NCBI RefSeq assembly: GCF_910592395.1
Contig: NC_088312.1
Coordinates: 21,213,292-21,277,291 of the forward strand
Direction: 5' to 3'
DNA: 64,000 bases
Source: Lineus longissimus
Lineage: Eukaryota; Nemertea; Pilidiophora; Heteronemertea; Lineidae
This document shows positions 10,651-23,187 of the stretch, piece by piece. Positions within the stretch are counted from its first letter, which is position 1; the number at the start of each line of letters is the position of its first letter. The notes under the pieces are model-generated. The model was not told the origin of the DNA. It made no database searches and saw nothing but the letters and a program-made list of their open reading frames with translations. The position numbers were made by a program, and so were the translations under genes.

Positions 10651-13169
10651 CTCTTCATGCTGCAGCATGTTGAACTCCTTCCAACCTCCGATTCCATGAG
10701 CCACCACACAAGCGTCATACCCAAGGCACAGTGTATAGAGTAGCACAATTACAGCACTTAAGACATGACTAGACTAATTTTGTCTTCCTCTTACCTGTGT
10801 TTCCCTCCTTTTAGTTTTGGGATGATTATATCACAGCAGATGAAGCTTCCCGGTTGCCTAGCAACAAGCTTTATTCTGAAGGAACACCTGGGCCCAGATC
10901 TGTAATGATGAATACAAGTTTTAAGTTTGAGTCAACCTTGGTCCCAAACAAGATGTGACGTACAATGATTCTCTGTATATATGCGGTCAGTGTTCTGCTC
11001 ATGCGAGGGGAGGGCATCGCCGCAACTTCACATTTATGGGCTGTAGATCTGAAGGGAGGTGTGCTCAATCACAGTAACAATGCCCAAGGGGCCGAGGCTG
11101 ACTATAAACGACTGGTAACCCTGCCCCTCAGATTCACATCTCCCCTGCATAGTACGAGAGTGGAATTCAATGTCGATGGATCAGATTGAAAAGGTTAGGA
11201 TCAAGCAGTCGCCACAAGGACCCAGATGGCTGCCACTGCGACTGAAGGCTCAAATATCTAAGCGTCTGCAGATGGTTATGTGAGAAAGCATTGTTATCAT
11301 AGTCATGGCATGGAATTAGCTCAAAATGAGTTATGATAACTGTGAAATATGGACCTGAATGTTTCTAATGAAAATATCAGACAATTCCAATGAAAACACT
11401 ACACAGCAAGGTAGTTAGTTGGTAGGCACAGGTAGTCTTAACATTTTGAAAAATGAAAGTTCTTCACCATTTTTAAAAGTCCTATTACTGTCAATTTTAT
11501 CACAATTCGAACAAATTAAAAGTGAAATCTCCAAAATAAGAACATCACAACAATGATTCATCCAGGATGGACTGAGATACCGTAATCAGACAAGAACAAT
11601 AATTTCTGCTTTTGTGAATCATACGGTATTTCCTCAGAACACAGGAAGCTGAGGAGGAGAGGTCCATTGTTCTCATAAACGTCCCCTACGGCGACTCAGG
11701 CTTCGCTGAGATCACGCTGAGATCGTAATGATTATTGCTGCTGTCAAGCGCTAATAAAATTCTCAGGAGGATACTGCGAGACGTATCTGGATGATTTTGA
11801 TGAAAATTCTGCTCAAATAATAAAACAAGCCCAATTTCTAGCAGTTATAATTTTTTGTTGAAATGAGGATTATAACACAAGATTTTACTCTTTTTAAAAA
11901 AATTTTGAATACGTCAAAATCTCCTGATACGCAGGCAGGGAATGCCGAAAATTAGTTTTGGGTGAGGAACTATCACCACCAGACTTCTTGCACAAAGACA
12001 TTTTGTCCCGACGGTCTGTCCTCGGTCTAAACACCCAAAGGGAATAATTTATCAGGGAATCAGGGGAGACGTCTGCACAAAGGGGCACCTGTCATTATTT
12101 ATGGGCGCAAAATTCATCAACCGGCATACCCAATTGGTTTTCATCAACTTTGCCTAGAGCATAGTCTGTTTTAACTCAATTCGAGCAGAAATCTGGCTTA
12201 GACTCTTGAGAAGCAGACTCTACGATCAAAGTTTCAAGTATGTTGGCTGCAATGAGTGAAGAGCCATATCAACCCAAATACAGCAAAGATTTTCCACTTC
12301 AACAACAACACAAAAGCAACCCGAATTTTTCTGGGAATTTTTAAGTAAAAATCACAGAATACAATGCACTCAGGAAACATCATTCAAGATCCATTTTGAT
12401 GTTGCAGGAATTTTATGTTAGACAAATGTTAGAGATATTTCTAGTCCGACTGTCTGACTAAACTGAAGTAGCTTGACATTTTTGTCAGTTCTCCCTGAAA
12501 CCTGATTTCCTTGAAGATGACAGTGAGACTCTCAAGCTAGACTTTCTTGACAGGGAGTCAAATCTGAGTCTTGACAAAATCTCAAACATTTTATTTTGCT
12601 GAGAATTTTAAAACTAAGGGTCCCAGGCAGCGTTTCATTCTTCAAAAGACACTTTCGGGAGATGCCTGAAGTGGTTGAGTGTCCGTGATTGGTTGTCTAA
12701 ATTTCAATTACACGAAATGATAATGGAAATCCATTAAGAAATGTTTACCCCATTTAAAGGGACAACATAGGCGTGAGATTTACCTGGCCAGGAGGATAGT
12801 AACCCTGCTTGCCACCATGCGCTGCCACTTGTAGTATCACACTAATGATGATTTCTAAAGGATTTTCACCAGTGTTGCAAAGCAGCTTTGGACACTGGCC
12901 TGTGAATTTCAGAGGCCTGTCATTACAGTACACTCCATTCTGGAAACCATTCTTAAGAAAAACACACGCCCAACTTGTCCCTTTAAAATTTACACACCAA
13001 GCCAGGAAAGCTCTTTCCTCCTTTTCATTTACCTACACTTTCTAAATCACTACACCTGGTGCAGGTCAATCTCATTGAACTTTTTAGAGTGCCAAGAGAA
13101 ATGGTTTCACCACAAATCATGAAGATGTCAGAAGTGTAAACGCCTGCTAGCAATGGTTTCTAGCAAGTA
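10651..13169. other. Non-coding stretch, no gene recognised
   Basis: Short frames only. AAAGGGACAA near 12757, with inverted matches near 12976 and near 13889, suggests one or two decayed MITEs with TTTAAAGGGAC-type termini. I could not fix borders or a target duplication. Confidence 0.3.
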
Positions 13170-13309
13170 CAGTAGAACATTTCTAGACACCCTGTGGACT
13201 GACAAGTGCTGCCCTTAATAGAGATGTCCTGATTAGAGAGGTCAAATTCAATGAAGAAAACCAATTTGGGACCAAAACTGGTGTCCTTAATAGAGAGGTT
13301 CCAATATAT
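13170..13309. mobile_element. Pogo/Tigger-like MITE, degraded copy
   Basis: Begins TA-CAGTAGAAC and carries the family's internal block (TGTCCTGATTAGAGAGGTCA and TGTCCTTAATAGAGAGGTT). The right terminus is degraded. It is the same family as the complete copies at 26961, 58311 and 63364. Confidence 0.75.
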
Positions 13310-16300
13310 CAAAGAATCTACAGGCCTACTCTAACCATACTTGTTTCTACCTGAGAAGTTGGTAGTGTTTTGTAAGGTAACTTTAATAAACTGAAATTTC
13401 CAGGTCATCACAACTTTGTTTATCATGTTTATAGAACTTGTTAAGACCCTATGTTTGTGTTAGGAAAAAGTCATCACAACTCTAACAAATTGGATACAGC
13501 AAGATTTTTTCTGCCAGCAATTTCAGCCGGTATAATAATTGTGTTGCTGGTGAGCTATTAGTGGAACACCAATCGTGTTGATTAGTTATTAGAAAATCAG
13601 CATAACTTATCAACAAAATTAGGTCAACAGACCAACTCAAGTTCATGACACCAGGACAGGTAGGACAATCATTAAACCTTTAAATTTTTTATCCTAATTC
13701 ATACTGAATTTTGCCTGGATTCAGGGACAAATCCAGGGAGCGCTGAAAACTTATTACTTCATGGTATCTGATGGACATTATGGGATGACGAATAATATTT
13801 CCTTAACAATTTCGACTTACTGTGAGATGTGAGAGACCCCTATCGGCGACTTGATCTATTTTCATCTTGCCTACCTAGCTGCTGCCTACATTGTCCCTTT
13901 AAAAATCTCAAAAGCAATTAGAACTCATTCAAAAACAAAGTGACAGCTAATTTCAAGGATGGGATTCAGTTTTTTATTTTCCAGAAAATGACTCCTACCC
14001 TTGAAATGGGCATTTACTGCAGTTTGACGGAGTTTTAATTGCTTCAGGGTTGAAATAGGTGAAACGGGGGTGAAACCTGGTCAACCCTCAAATGTACATG
14101 TAAAACTGCCGAACACCGGGTCATCCACTACCCAAATAAACAGTATAATGTACAGTTGTTCGGGTCGCTATGCCAACACAATGAGACAATGTATCTACTG
14201 TAGATGCAGCGGCCGATAAACTTCTCTTTTTCTCAAAAACTACAACGAACACCACTTCGAAAACTTCACAACAGATAAATAAACACTACCAGAACAAAAT
14301 GAGACCAATTCGACAAAAAATCTTGACTTTGTACTCACTTTCTTTCCCAAATAAACAAAGAACTTTCCCAACTTGTTCTTGTGTATACTCCCACAGTCTG
14401 ACGTCATGATATGATCTAGCCAGAATCCAGTAAAATCCAGTTGGAGTATGATAATATGATAATTGCACCACGTGGGTTTAATTGCTGCCCCTTAACCGTG
14501 TCGGGGTGGTTGATGGGGTGGTGGGTTAGTGGGGGGTTAGTGTAAGGTGACGTTTGGGGGTGCTTCCTAAAAATAAGTTGATGGATGGATTTAGCTTTGT
14601 CCCCGGGTGTTGTCCTCGGCAGGTCTGATCATTGGCAGGCCAGGTTGTGACAATGTCTTCTAACTTCCTACTACTTGATTTAAAAATGGAACTGGGTGGG
14701 GTACATTCGAGGTTTCCCACTGGTATATTTTCTCTACCAGTCTAGAGATACATGCAGAACTGGTTGGAATAGATTCAGATGTCCTCGAACGGCTGTATTG
14801 TTGTAAATAGAAATGGTTTTGATAATTTGGAGGTTGCATGCTCCATGGTAACTGTTATACTGTCTCTGCCAGTATAGGAACATCTTGACCCACAATGTTT
14901 TGAGATCGCGCTAAATCACTGATCTCGATAGTGCAAACGCATGAGAGTCAGGATGGTAGGCCCTATCGGAATAGAACTGGATATGATAGCGATGTTTCCA
15001 TTGTTTCTGTCCTGGCAGTCTAGAAATGGAACTGGTTGTGATGAGGGTTACCCACGTTTGAGAGGGGGAGGGTCCCGGGAGGTGTAAGCGCTGCCCGTGT
15101 TGGTATATAGTGTTGTCTCGGAATATCAAAGCAGAAGTGATTGTGATATATTTTTATAAGATCTTCTGATGGTGTCTCTGGAAGTAGAAGCATTATCCAC
15201 ATGGCAGAAAAAGAGCATGCTGAATTTCCAGTGGTATTGGAAAAAGAGCTGTCAGTGGTTGAGGGCAGTGTAAAGTCGGGGGAAGGGGTCTCATGCAGGC
15301 TCAAAGAAGTGACAACGCGTCCATTTCTTTGAAGTAGGGGCCGAATAAGTTTTTGATAGGACTGAACAGAATGATCTCTCTTTCCCCTGGCTACATTCTA
15401 ATATGAGAAGGGCTACTGGGGACGGCGAGGTTGGGTACGGACGTCGATTCTCTCTTTGCGAGTGCCCTGACTACGTACTGCTCTTCCTATATCTGCACAC
15501 CGGACTCATCCACTGCATCCGGAGTGTAATTACCGGGCGCAGTATGCGCCAATGCCATCTGATGGGGCAAGTTGGTACCAATCTAAGAGAGGAGGGGGCG
15601 TCTCATAGGCCATGCCGACTTGGGAGCAGTGAATGTCAATCAAAAGTGTCCTCCTTTCACGTCTGATTGTCACATCGTCCCAGAGATGAGGGGGGGGGTC
15701 AAAATTTAATGGCAATTCCAATAATAGGGGGTACAAGTAATGGCCCCCTTAATCGGGGAGTGGGGGGGGGGGGGGGGGGGGGGGTGTACGGGTGACGTTT
15801 TGAAGAATGGGAAGACCACCCAATAAGTGATATCATACTCAAAAGATGGTCATTCTCGGTGAATTTGTCCTCTGAACGGGATAGCGAAATCTCACTATTG
15901 TTATAGGGTCACAGGATTGTTGCACCACTCCCAAAATGTGGGATGGTTAGGAATATACACCTCGTTTTCAAAAGTTTCTGTAAGTGACCTTGCCGTTAGG
16001 GTAGGTTCAGAGGAAAAACAAAATAAAAACAGGTTCTTATTTCAAATATTTATTTTACATTCCAAGCAATAGGTCATAGCGTCTGGAATGTCCTGTAGGA
16101 GGAAAACCGTTTCAACGGGAGAAAACCTACTCAATCGGAGAGAGTTCAAACTCCATCACACTGGTGACATGCGATAGCGCTAAAGACTATGAAGACTTCA
16201 GACATATTCATAACATCAACCATAGTTAATACTGCGCCATTCCGAAAGCCCATTGAAGGAGGAGACCAGGAGATAGTCATACTATCAAACATATTCTTCC

Positions 16301-17026
16301 CCTTCAAAATATGTAATTAAACACCATAAAGAGAAGTGTCCAAGAACAAAGACACTGCTGAATAGAGATCTCACACTGGTTGGACTCAACAACAATGAGC
16401 CAGCACTAAACATCATGTTCATAAACATTCTGGACATGTGTTAAAATCTATTTTAAGGGAGCCATGTAAGCTTACAATAGGTTAGGTCTCATTAGGGAGG
16501 GTATTTTGTATTCATGCGCGGCCAAGCACTAACCGTAGTTCTATAAAATCATTAATTTCTCGGTCCTCACAGTATGGCAGTGTTGATTCAGCAGTTGTTT
16601 TGGCAAAGACATGTTTTTTTGGGAGTTTCTGAAACATAGAGCGCTACTCAATAGGCGGCTAACAAGAAACTATGCATTCACTGTTGTTGCCGACGTATGT
16701 GTACACTGAACTTGGGATGTGCGTCGGCCCCGTGTTGAAATGCCGTCCAGTGCCAGTTGGTGCGTTTTTCGCTGATTTGTGCAAAATTCAACATATCTCA
16801 AAAGTTCAATGGTTGACCCGCGTTTTTTTTGTGATTTTTGTGTAGCGTAACCAACTGTCTTTCATGGGAGAATGGTCACTGTAAGAATTATTCAGGAAGA
16901 AATGTATAATATTTGGGGTTTTTCGTGATTGTCCGACCCAATTGGCAATATTGTTATTTGGGATGGTGAACAGAGCTAGGAGCAAATGTGACGCTTATGA
17001 TTTATTTAAAGAAATAAAATGCCCAT
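13310..17026. other. Non-coding repeat-rich stretch, no gene recognised
   Basis: Contains degenerate GGAACTGG-type direct repeats at 14.65-15.05 kb, a pure G-run near 15763-15783, and short frames without domains. I see no credible exon. Confidence 0.3.
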
Positions 17027-17096
17027 CTACAGGGGCGAATCTCTGTGCCATAAAACCTGTATGAGAGGGGGAATGGGGGATGGGGGGGGGGTACTA
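17027..17096. repeat. Dispersed repeat with G-rich tail, copy 1
   Basis: The block CTACAGGGGCGAATCTCTG, then CCATAAAACCTGTATGAGAG, then a run of G recurs almost unchanged at 46321-46390. It is probably part of an interspersed element whose ends I cannot define. Confidence 0.6.
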
Positions 17097-17580
17097 GTAA
17101 TGTCACATCCTTCTTACTCCAGGGACACATAGATACACACATAGAGCGCCAGTTATTTTCCGTGAGTAGTGGAGTAATGGGACTTTGTCAGTAAACATTT
17201 TTTATCTGGGCAGATTTCGCAAGCCCTCACGAGCGAAGATGTATGAAAGATCTGTGGTGTCATGAAATCCTGCTTAAGTTCAGTTACGCGATATTCGTAA
17301 ATCGGCTCAATCATTGATACCATGATGACTATACAGATATAGGAAACCAGACAGAGCTCTTCAGAACTGTCGTCATACATAGACGTTGGTCTCCGCAAGG
17401 CTTGGAAAAACTGTCTCTTCTTCTCGATCGTCAACTGCTTACATACAAGTTGGCTATCTCATTCTGGACTGAAACGGGATGCAAGTTAAGTTACGGTACA
17501 GATTCTGGGCTATTTCGTCCCTGTCCGCAGGCGTGAGGTATTTTGGTGAGGAAGGTGCATTTGGTGTCGTTTGGTAAGTG

Positions 17581-17892
17581 CATAAATCTAACTTTTCGAG
17601 AATGTCCCCCACGCTGAGAGACCGAAGGACAAGAGATAAAGCCTGATGATATGGCAACTTTTATTGGGCAAGCATATAATATATACTACAAAACTTAGAA
17701 TTAGTGGCCGGCATGCGGAATCAGAAAAGGCTGACCGTAAATTGTTGCACGTGAAGATAGTGTAGTGTGTTAATCGAACTTGTTGGGAGTGATCCGCACA
17801 CTTATTGACCGAAGGACAAGAGACGAAGGTTATGATATGACAACATTTATTTGGCAAGTACATACATATGAATAATGCAAAACTTGGAATAC
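17581..17892. repeat. Two direct copies of a ~115-bp repeat, ~190 bp apart
   Basis: The segments starting near 17581 and 17770 share GACCGAAGGACAAGAGA, then TGATATG(A/G)CAAC, TTTATT(G/T)GGCAAG and CAAAACTT(A/G)G in the same order. The copies are clearly diverged. Flanking minus-strand frames (17153-17434, 17454-17657) are protein-like but unrecognised. Confidence 0.65.
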
Positions 17893-17912
17893 AATACGTT
17901 GATACTGCTGAC

Positions 17913-17942
17913 GCCGCTTGAGCCGCTTGAGCCGCTTGAGCA
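17913..17942. repeat. 10-bp tandem repeat (GCCGCTTGAG)x3
   Basis: Three perfect units of GCCGCTTGAG with a partial fourth. Confidence 0.9.
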
Positions 17943-18666
17943 AGCGTGTCAAGGGATCAGATGTTGGGTCAGTGCGCATGCGGGGCATGGGATGGAGGGT
18001 GGTGCACTGTGAGTGTCGATAAGGATGGGGGGGGGCAAAGGCAAATGACAATGACAATAGCATAATAACAATTGAACAATGTACAAGTCGTAAGTAACCG
18101 TGACCGCTTTCAAGGTGGCAAGAACTGATTGCTGACCAAAACAATGACATATTCTGTTAACACCAATGGAGCATTCTCTTGTACTGTATTTTAGCCCAAA
18201 ACCGCCCAATCAAAATGGTGCAGAGACTCGATTGACGTTTATTGTCTTCAAGAGGAAATTGATCACAAAACTGATATGGGCCTATGGTATAAATAATATC
18301 CTACCTAAAATATTGGCCTTCTGTTCAATTAGGCCTGCCTTAAGAAAAAAGAAACAAAACCTACAACCAATTCCTCCTGAAAACAAATATGTCAATAAGG
18401 CTCATCCATGCATCATTTGAGTAAAACAATGTAGAAACACATTTTACTGTGATCAAGAAATAGCTCCATTGTTGTAATGTTGCACTTCTTGTGCTGTGAA
18501 ATAGCTCAGATACGGTAAATGGATTGCCACATTGAAAACGGAACAAGAAATAGCAATATTCTGGATCAGAGAGTACATACATGAAGTGCTATTGATTTCA
18601 GGAATAAGCACATATCTTGCAAGGTTCACTTTTAACAGAGTAACAATGTTCGATGTTTAATTTTCA

Positions 18667-18730
18667 GGGTCGAAAACAGGCGAGTGTCAACCCATTCGGA
18701 GCCAACAGCATGAATTACAACAAGAAAAGG
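18667..18730 (+). pseudogene. Possible Kunitz-domain exon remnant
   Basis: After a TTTTCAG acceptor the sequence reads SKTGECQPI in one frame and then FGANSMNYNKKR in the next. Together these resemble the middle of a Kunitz inhibitor domain (TGECQPF...GGN.NNY) lacking the YGGC segment and carrying a frame change. GTAAAT follows where a donor would be expected. No partner exons were found. This rests on pattern resemblance only. Confidence 0.15.
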
Positions 18731-19758
18731 GTAAATTCCGTTGGGAACTGCTGTTCCCTGATCATGGCTCTTGACTACTGGCCTGGAATAGAAAGGGAAG
18801 ATTTAGATACCAAGAAACATTGAAATATACAATTTAAGAAATTGAAGTATTAGATAATTTTTCATGACGTTTGTTTTTTTAAATCTTCTATTATAGAATA
18901 TCAGTAATATGTCTATACACATGATTATGTCTGTGACAGCCTCATTGGCACTAATAAGATGAATCAATTAAATTGAATTGTCCGGCAATGGTGGTCAACC
19001 CGCCTCGGGTTTGTCCCAATATCAGTCACATAATGACGGACCTAAAGCCTCATTTCATTAACTGTAGCCAGCTTATCGAGTTTTATCTCATTTACCTCAA
19101 TTGTGTTCCACAAATCTGGCATCCTGAATATTTATCTCTCAGAAGTGGCCTCGGTCGCGTTGGCTCGATTCTTGGGACGGGACAGCGAAACCACACGAGA
19201 TGGTGCAATCCACCTGAAAAAATTGGAGACAATTCGAATGCTGCTTCAGTGAACAATGGGCGATCTGTTCAGGAGACGTCCTTCAAATCGCCCATTGTTT
19301 CATAAACGAGAGCTGGACAGACAGTTCCAGCTACTCTTCGCAGATTTCCTTCTTCCAATGCATACATCGCGTTTTGTCTCGACCACACTTGCATAGCTAC
19401 AGTATTTACTTTAAGGTCACATGCAGGTCTTATTGGTAATTGCTGGGGTGAAACTTGGTACTGCGGGACAGACTTACATGTCCACAAAACGCAATGTCAC
19501 TGCTGGACTGATTTACAAGTCCACAAAACGCAGAATCGGACATGGACATCATTACCCCAGCAAGAACCCAATGTAACCACACAAATAGGGCCGTTTATAA
19601 TGTTTAAGACATGTTTATACAAGAACAATGCTGAAGCTATTGCCTGCAGTGACCTTGCTAATGATTTTTATGTGGGAGGGGCCAGGGACCGTGACTATTG
19701 ATAAAGTCCTCACGATATTATATTCGTCAACAATGGGGCACAGACTTTCAGATATTTT

Positions 19759-20035
19759 CGTGACTGACCTATATTACCAGTACAGTCCAATATATATTTC
19801 TTTTTTTTTGACTGACCTCTATTACCAGTACAGTCCAATATCATTCTATTCTTCGTGACCGACCTATATTACCAGTGCAGTCCAATATATATTTCATTTT
19901 TCGTGACTGACCTATATTACCAGTACAGTCCAATACATATTCTATTCTTCGTGACTGACCTATATTACCAGTACAGTCCAATATATATGTTATTTTTCGT
20001 GACTGACCTATATTACCAGTACAGTCCAAAGATAC
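19759..20035. repeat. 48-bp minisatellite, about 6 copies
   Basis: Units begin GTGACTGACCTATATTACC and end in a T-rich CATTTTTC-like tail. The period is 48 with small indels in the first two copies. Because 48 is a multiple of three, frames stay open on both strands (VTDLYYQYSPIYISFF on plus, DCTGNIGQSRKM on minus). These are not evidence for a gene. Confidence 0.92.
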
Positions 20036-21190
20036 TATTTAGTCTGTATATTATTCTAGGGCTGGGGTGGGGGATGGGGAAATTCTCCAGTGACAAACTT
20101 TTTGATTGTCATTCTGGTAAAAAAAAACACGTCCAAAGAAGAAATTTATTCTCATAACTTTTAACAATGCTCGAAAAAAAATTTTTAAATGTTCATGTGG
20201 CGAGTCGCCACATATAGGCCTACCGACCATACCTGTGGATCTAAATATATATATCATCATTGAAATCCTCAGAGAAAAAAGACAAGACAAAAAAGGGTTC
20301 CATACCCTTGGTTTCCATGTACCGCGAATGATGCTAACGGATAGGATTCAGCTGACAGGATTTGGCCACATGAACCCCTCCCTGTCCAGAAGACGCGGGG
20401 GTCGTCAGATCAATTTGAAACCGCCATGGACATCACTTCTTCCCCCTCACAAGTCGGTCGCGATGACCTCCATGTGCAAACCATTTTGGCTGTGGATGCC
20501 CTGGTAACCCATGTCGCCTAACCAGACATAGCGCGCTGCCTGACTAGAAGTTACCGCCTCTGAGACCCAGGGTTGAGACACTGGGGTCTGCCCCTAGCTG
20601 ACAGGTGGCTGGAGATCCATATCATAGAGCATACCAACCGTACATAACCGGCTGGACTGGTACACCCTATCAGGCTCAGACTCCCCAACGGAGTCTATTG
20701 AGCGCAGCCGCAGCGCCAGTTAATATGGATGGATTTACGTCGTCAAATAACTGTCGACCTGATGAGCATTCGTTCACGGTACATAGAGTTTATCGGGGTT
20801 GGGGGCGAAGAGACAAGACCAGGAACTCCTATGGGGTCGCGGGCGCAATGCAACCCGAGGAACGAGATGCACCCAAAGAACAAACTCGAAAATAACTGGC
20901 TCATCCTTCGCCATATGTGTGTCAAGTATGTACCACTTATATACAGACAGGCGTCATTAACGTTGGGTAACACCTCAGAAGGAACAATACCAAGCATTTT
21001 CATGACCTTATATTTAGCGAAAAGGTGTGACAACAATGATAATATATCAGATCCAATACCAGTCCCTTGACCAAACCCAACCATTTCTTGAAAGTACAAA
21101 GGACGTCGGGGCTTCTGAAAGAAAAAAGAATTGGCCATGACCGCTACGGTAGATAGATCGAAGTGATATATATGGGCTACTGTCTATCTG
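20036..21190. other. Non-coding stretch, no gene recognised
   Basis: Overlapping short frames (20605-20895, 20729-21070, 20743-21138) have no recognisable domains or splice borders. Confidence 0.3.
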
Positions 21191-21194
21191 AAAA

Positions 21195-21860
21195 GGGCGG
21201 GTAGCGATTTTTTTCCTGAACCTTTTGGGCACTATAGTGTACATTTGTACAGGGACATTCAGCCAATCAGATTTCGACAAATACATGATGTCAGAAGTCT
21301 TAGAAACTTTAGAGCAGTTGGTAGAGCGCTCGTCAGAAATGGCAGAATACGATGTTCCATCCAAAGGTCGAGAGTTCGAATCCGGTTGTGGACAACATTT
21401 TCTTTTTCTTTTTTACTCTTTATATTTTATTTTTATAACGCGTTTCTTTTCCATTGTTATTTAGATTTTAGATATTTTAGTTATTTCTGCTGCCTGCAAC
21501 ATACCTACAGAAAGGACAATAACAATAGCCCATCTCCAAGATCCAAGGGATAGTCCTTCAGATATCATTTATTGAGCATGAATATACAATGAGACTTGTC
21601 TCATGTGAATGGTCTTCCTCCAGCAGGAATATGTTTCTCTGCAATGAGACTTGTCTTTCGATACTGCCTCGTGTGTATGGTCTTCCTCCAGTATATTTTG
21701 ATACTGTATGTTTCAAACAATACAAGCTTACTTCTAAGTTTCATGATGACGCCCCGATGACGACACAGATTTATCGGATTCTGATAGGCTGAGAACCTGT
21801 GTACAAATGTACACTGTACTGCCCGACAGGTTCAGGAAAAAAATTCGTGGGCGGGCGATT
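21195..21860. mobile_element. TIR element with tRNA-like internal segment
   Basis: Long imperfect terminal inverted repeats of about 75 bp: left 21195-21275, right 21775-21860. They share TTTTTTTCCTGAACCT, GTGTACATTTGTAC and CAGCC(A/T)ATCAGA. Inside, at 21309-21395, lies a pol III promoter-like segment with an A-box-like TTGGTAGAGCG and a B-box-like GAGTTCGAATCC. A T-rich stretch follows. A 36-bp direct duplication (AATGAGACTTGTCT ... GGTCTTCCTCCAG) lies at 21589-21692. Target-site duplication not identified. Confidence 0.65.
21309..21395 (+). other. tRNA-derived (SINE-like) segment, not a functional tRNA
   Basis: D-arm/A-box-like AGAGCAGTTGGTAGAGCG and T-arm/B-box-like GAGTTCGAATCC are ~65 bp apart and followed by T-runs. 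The acceptor and anticodon stems do not pair into a cloverleaf, so this is a tRNA-derived relic. Confidence 0.5.
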
Positions 21861-22324
21861 AAGCACGCGCATACAGTTAGATATTAAAATGGTAACAAAA
21901 TGGCCGAAATTTATCTTCGCACACCATCTTTATACTTGTATAGGAGCTATAGGTAAAACTCAATGGTGACGAGATTATTACTGCCCCGAAAGAGATTTTA
22001 AGAAGCCTAAGTCTTTTGTTTGCTGCTGGTTTGCTGCGGCTTTCAGCAGCTTCCTACCGACGCCACAAGGATATCTTTGAAAGCCACCACGTGACCGCAG
22101 GGCCAATGCATTGGTGTCATTATTCACATTTATCATCTTCGTGACCACGCGAAAACATACTTAAAGCTGACATGCATGCATAAAAACCCAAACGACAAAG
22201 ATAGAAAACACAAACGCCCGACCACCAAAAGACAAACTGCACTTGAAACATGATAAACACCCACCGACAGGTCTCACTTGACTGCACAAACACAAGTTCA
22301 TTGACGAGACAGGTCACAGAGAAA

Positions 22325-22420
22325 GAAAAAATAAAAAAATATTCCTCGAGCGGGTTCGAACTCGGAACCCTCGCCACTTCATCCTTTCCGTCTTTTCTAA
22401 TTTGGCCGTTAGCGTTTTTA
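22325..22420 (-). other. Second B-box-like tRNA-derived relic
   Basis: On the minus strand, GGTTCCGAGTTCGAACCCGC (B-box-like) is followed by a T-rich tract, the same arrangement as at 21.3 kb. The A-box side is not recognisable. Probably a related short element. Confidence 0.35.
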
Positions 22421-22676
22421 TGGGTCAAGGTCCTCATCATACATATCACATGTCACAGTATCAAGGGCTGATTGGTTCAGAGATAGAATGTGTTATGAGC
22501 ACGTGACACATTGCGCCAAGCACGTGGCGTGTGACGTCATAAAACATGGCAGACATGACATTCGTCTCATTTTCTTGCTGCCAGAACGATATACAGTGTA
22601 GTACCATAGATAGGGTATGGGCCAGTGTCCTCCTTTCAAAGGTCAGCTGAGCCGAGTGTGGAAATATTCAGAACAG

Positions 22677-22853
22677 CAGTGGCGGATTTAGGGGTCCCGC
22701 ATGAGTCATCCCTCTTTGATATTTTAGGGCACCTCTCCTCAAGAGCCCTCCCCCTCATTTTCAGGATTGCACCTTCGGCTCTATCATGAGTTCTCATTGG
22801 TGGGGCAGCGTCCCCCCCCCCGCTTCTTTCCCAAATTTCTGGATCCGCCACTG
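22677..22853. mobile_element. Short hAT-like MITE (CAGTGGCGGA termini)
   Basis: Inverted termini CAGTGGCGGATTTAG and CAGTGGCGGATCCAG enclose 177 bp with a C-run. The CAGTGGCGGA terminus is a common motif of short non-autonomous hAT elements. No matching 8-bp target duplication could be seen, so the family is tentative. Confidence 0.6.
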
Positions 22854-22934
22854 CTGCAGAGATGAGAAGTCTCAAAAGAATACATGTACATGTATGTGCG
22901 ATCAAGGAAGTTTCGATAGAGAAAAATAACTCAC

Positions 22935-23187
22935 CATGGTGGTGCTCACGTCGTATCTTGTGATAAACCGGTTGGGCAGCATTGGGTGTACTAGACAGGA
23001 CAACGTGTCTGGCGTCTGCAAGAAATGAAAATGAAAAGATAAGATAGGATTGTACATTGTATCAGACAATAGTCGCAAAATTTGGGGAGAAAAAGCTGTG
23101 GAGAAATACTGAACTCACCAATGTTGAACCAGTACTTCGACTTGGCGTCAACACAACTTAACGCTTGTGTTCCCAAAACCGGTCTGT
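22935..23187 (-). CDS. Two putative linked exons of an unidentified gene
   Basis: Minus strand. One exon ends at 23119 (...CVDAKSKYWFNI, donor ATTG|GTGAGT). The next is 23015-22935 (DARHVVLSSTPNAAQPVYHK..., acceptor TTGCAG, donor CATG|GTGAGT). Both junctions are phase 1 and the joined frame is open. The upstream exon must begin after an in-frame TGA near 23214; a CAG acceptor near 23187 is possible. I do not recognise the product. The support is two matching phases and good splice sites only. Confidence 0.25.

Noticed and set aside
17153-17657. Minus-strand ORFs with a possible membrane segment (LCLVSYICIVIMVSM)
   Set aside because: The first starts at TTG, not ATG. The frames border a diverged direct repeat and have no recognisable family; not enough to call a gene.
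19628-20157. Repetitive ORFs (LYYQYSPI and CTGNIGQSRK repeats)
   Set aside because: By-products of a 48-bp minisatellite, open on both strands because 48 is divisible by three.
21309-21395. Functional tRNA gene
   Set aside because: A- and B-box-like words are present, but the acceptor and anticodon arms do not pair and the spacing is too long.
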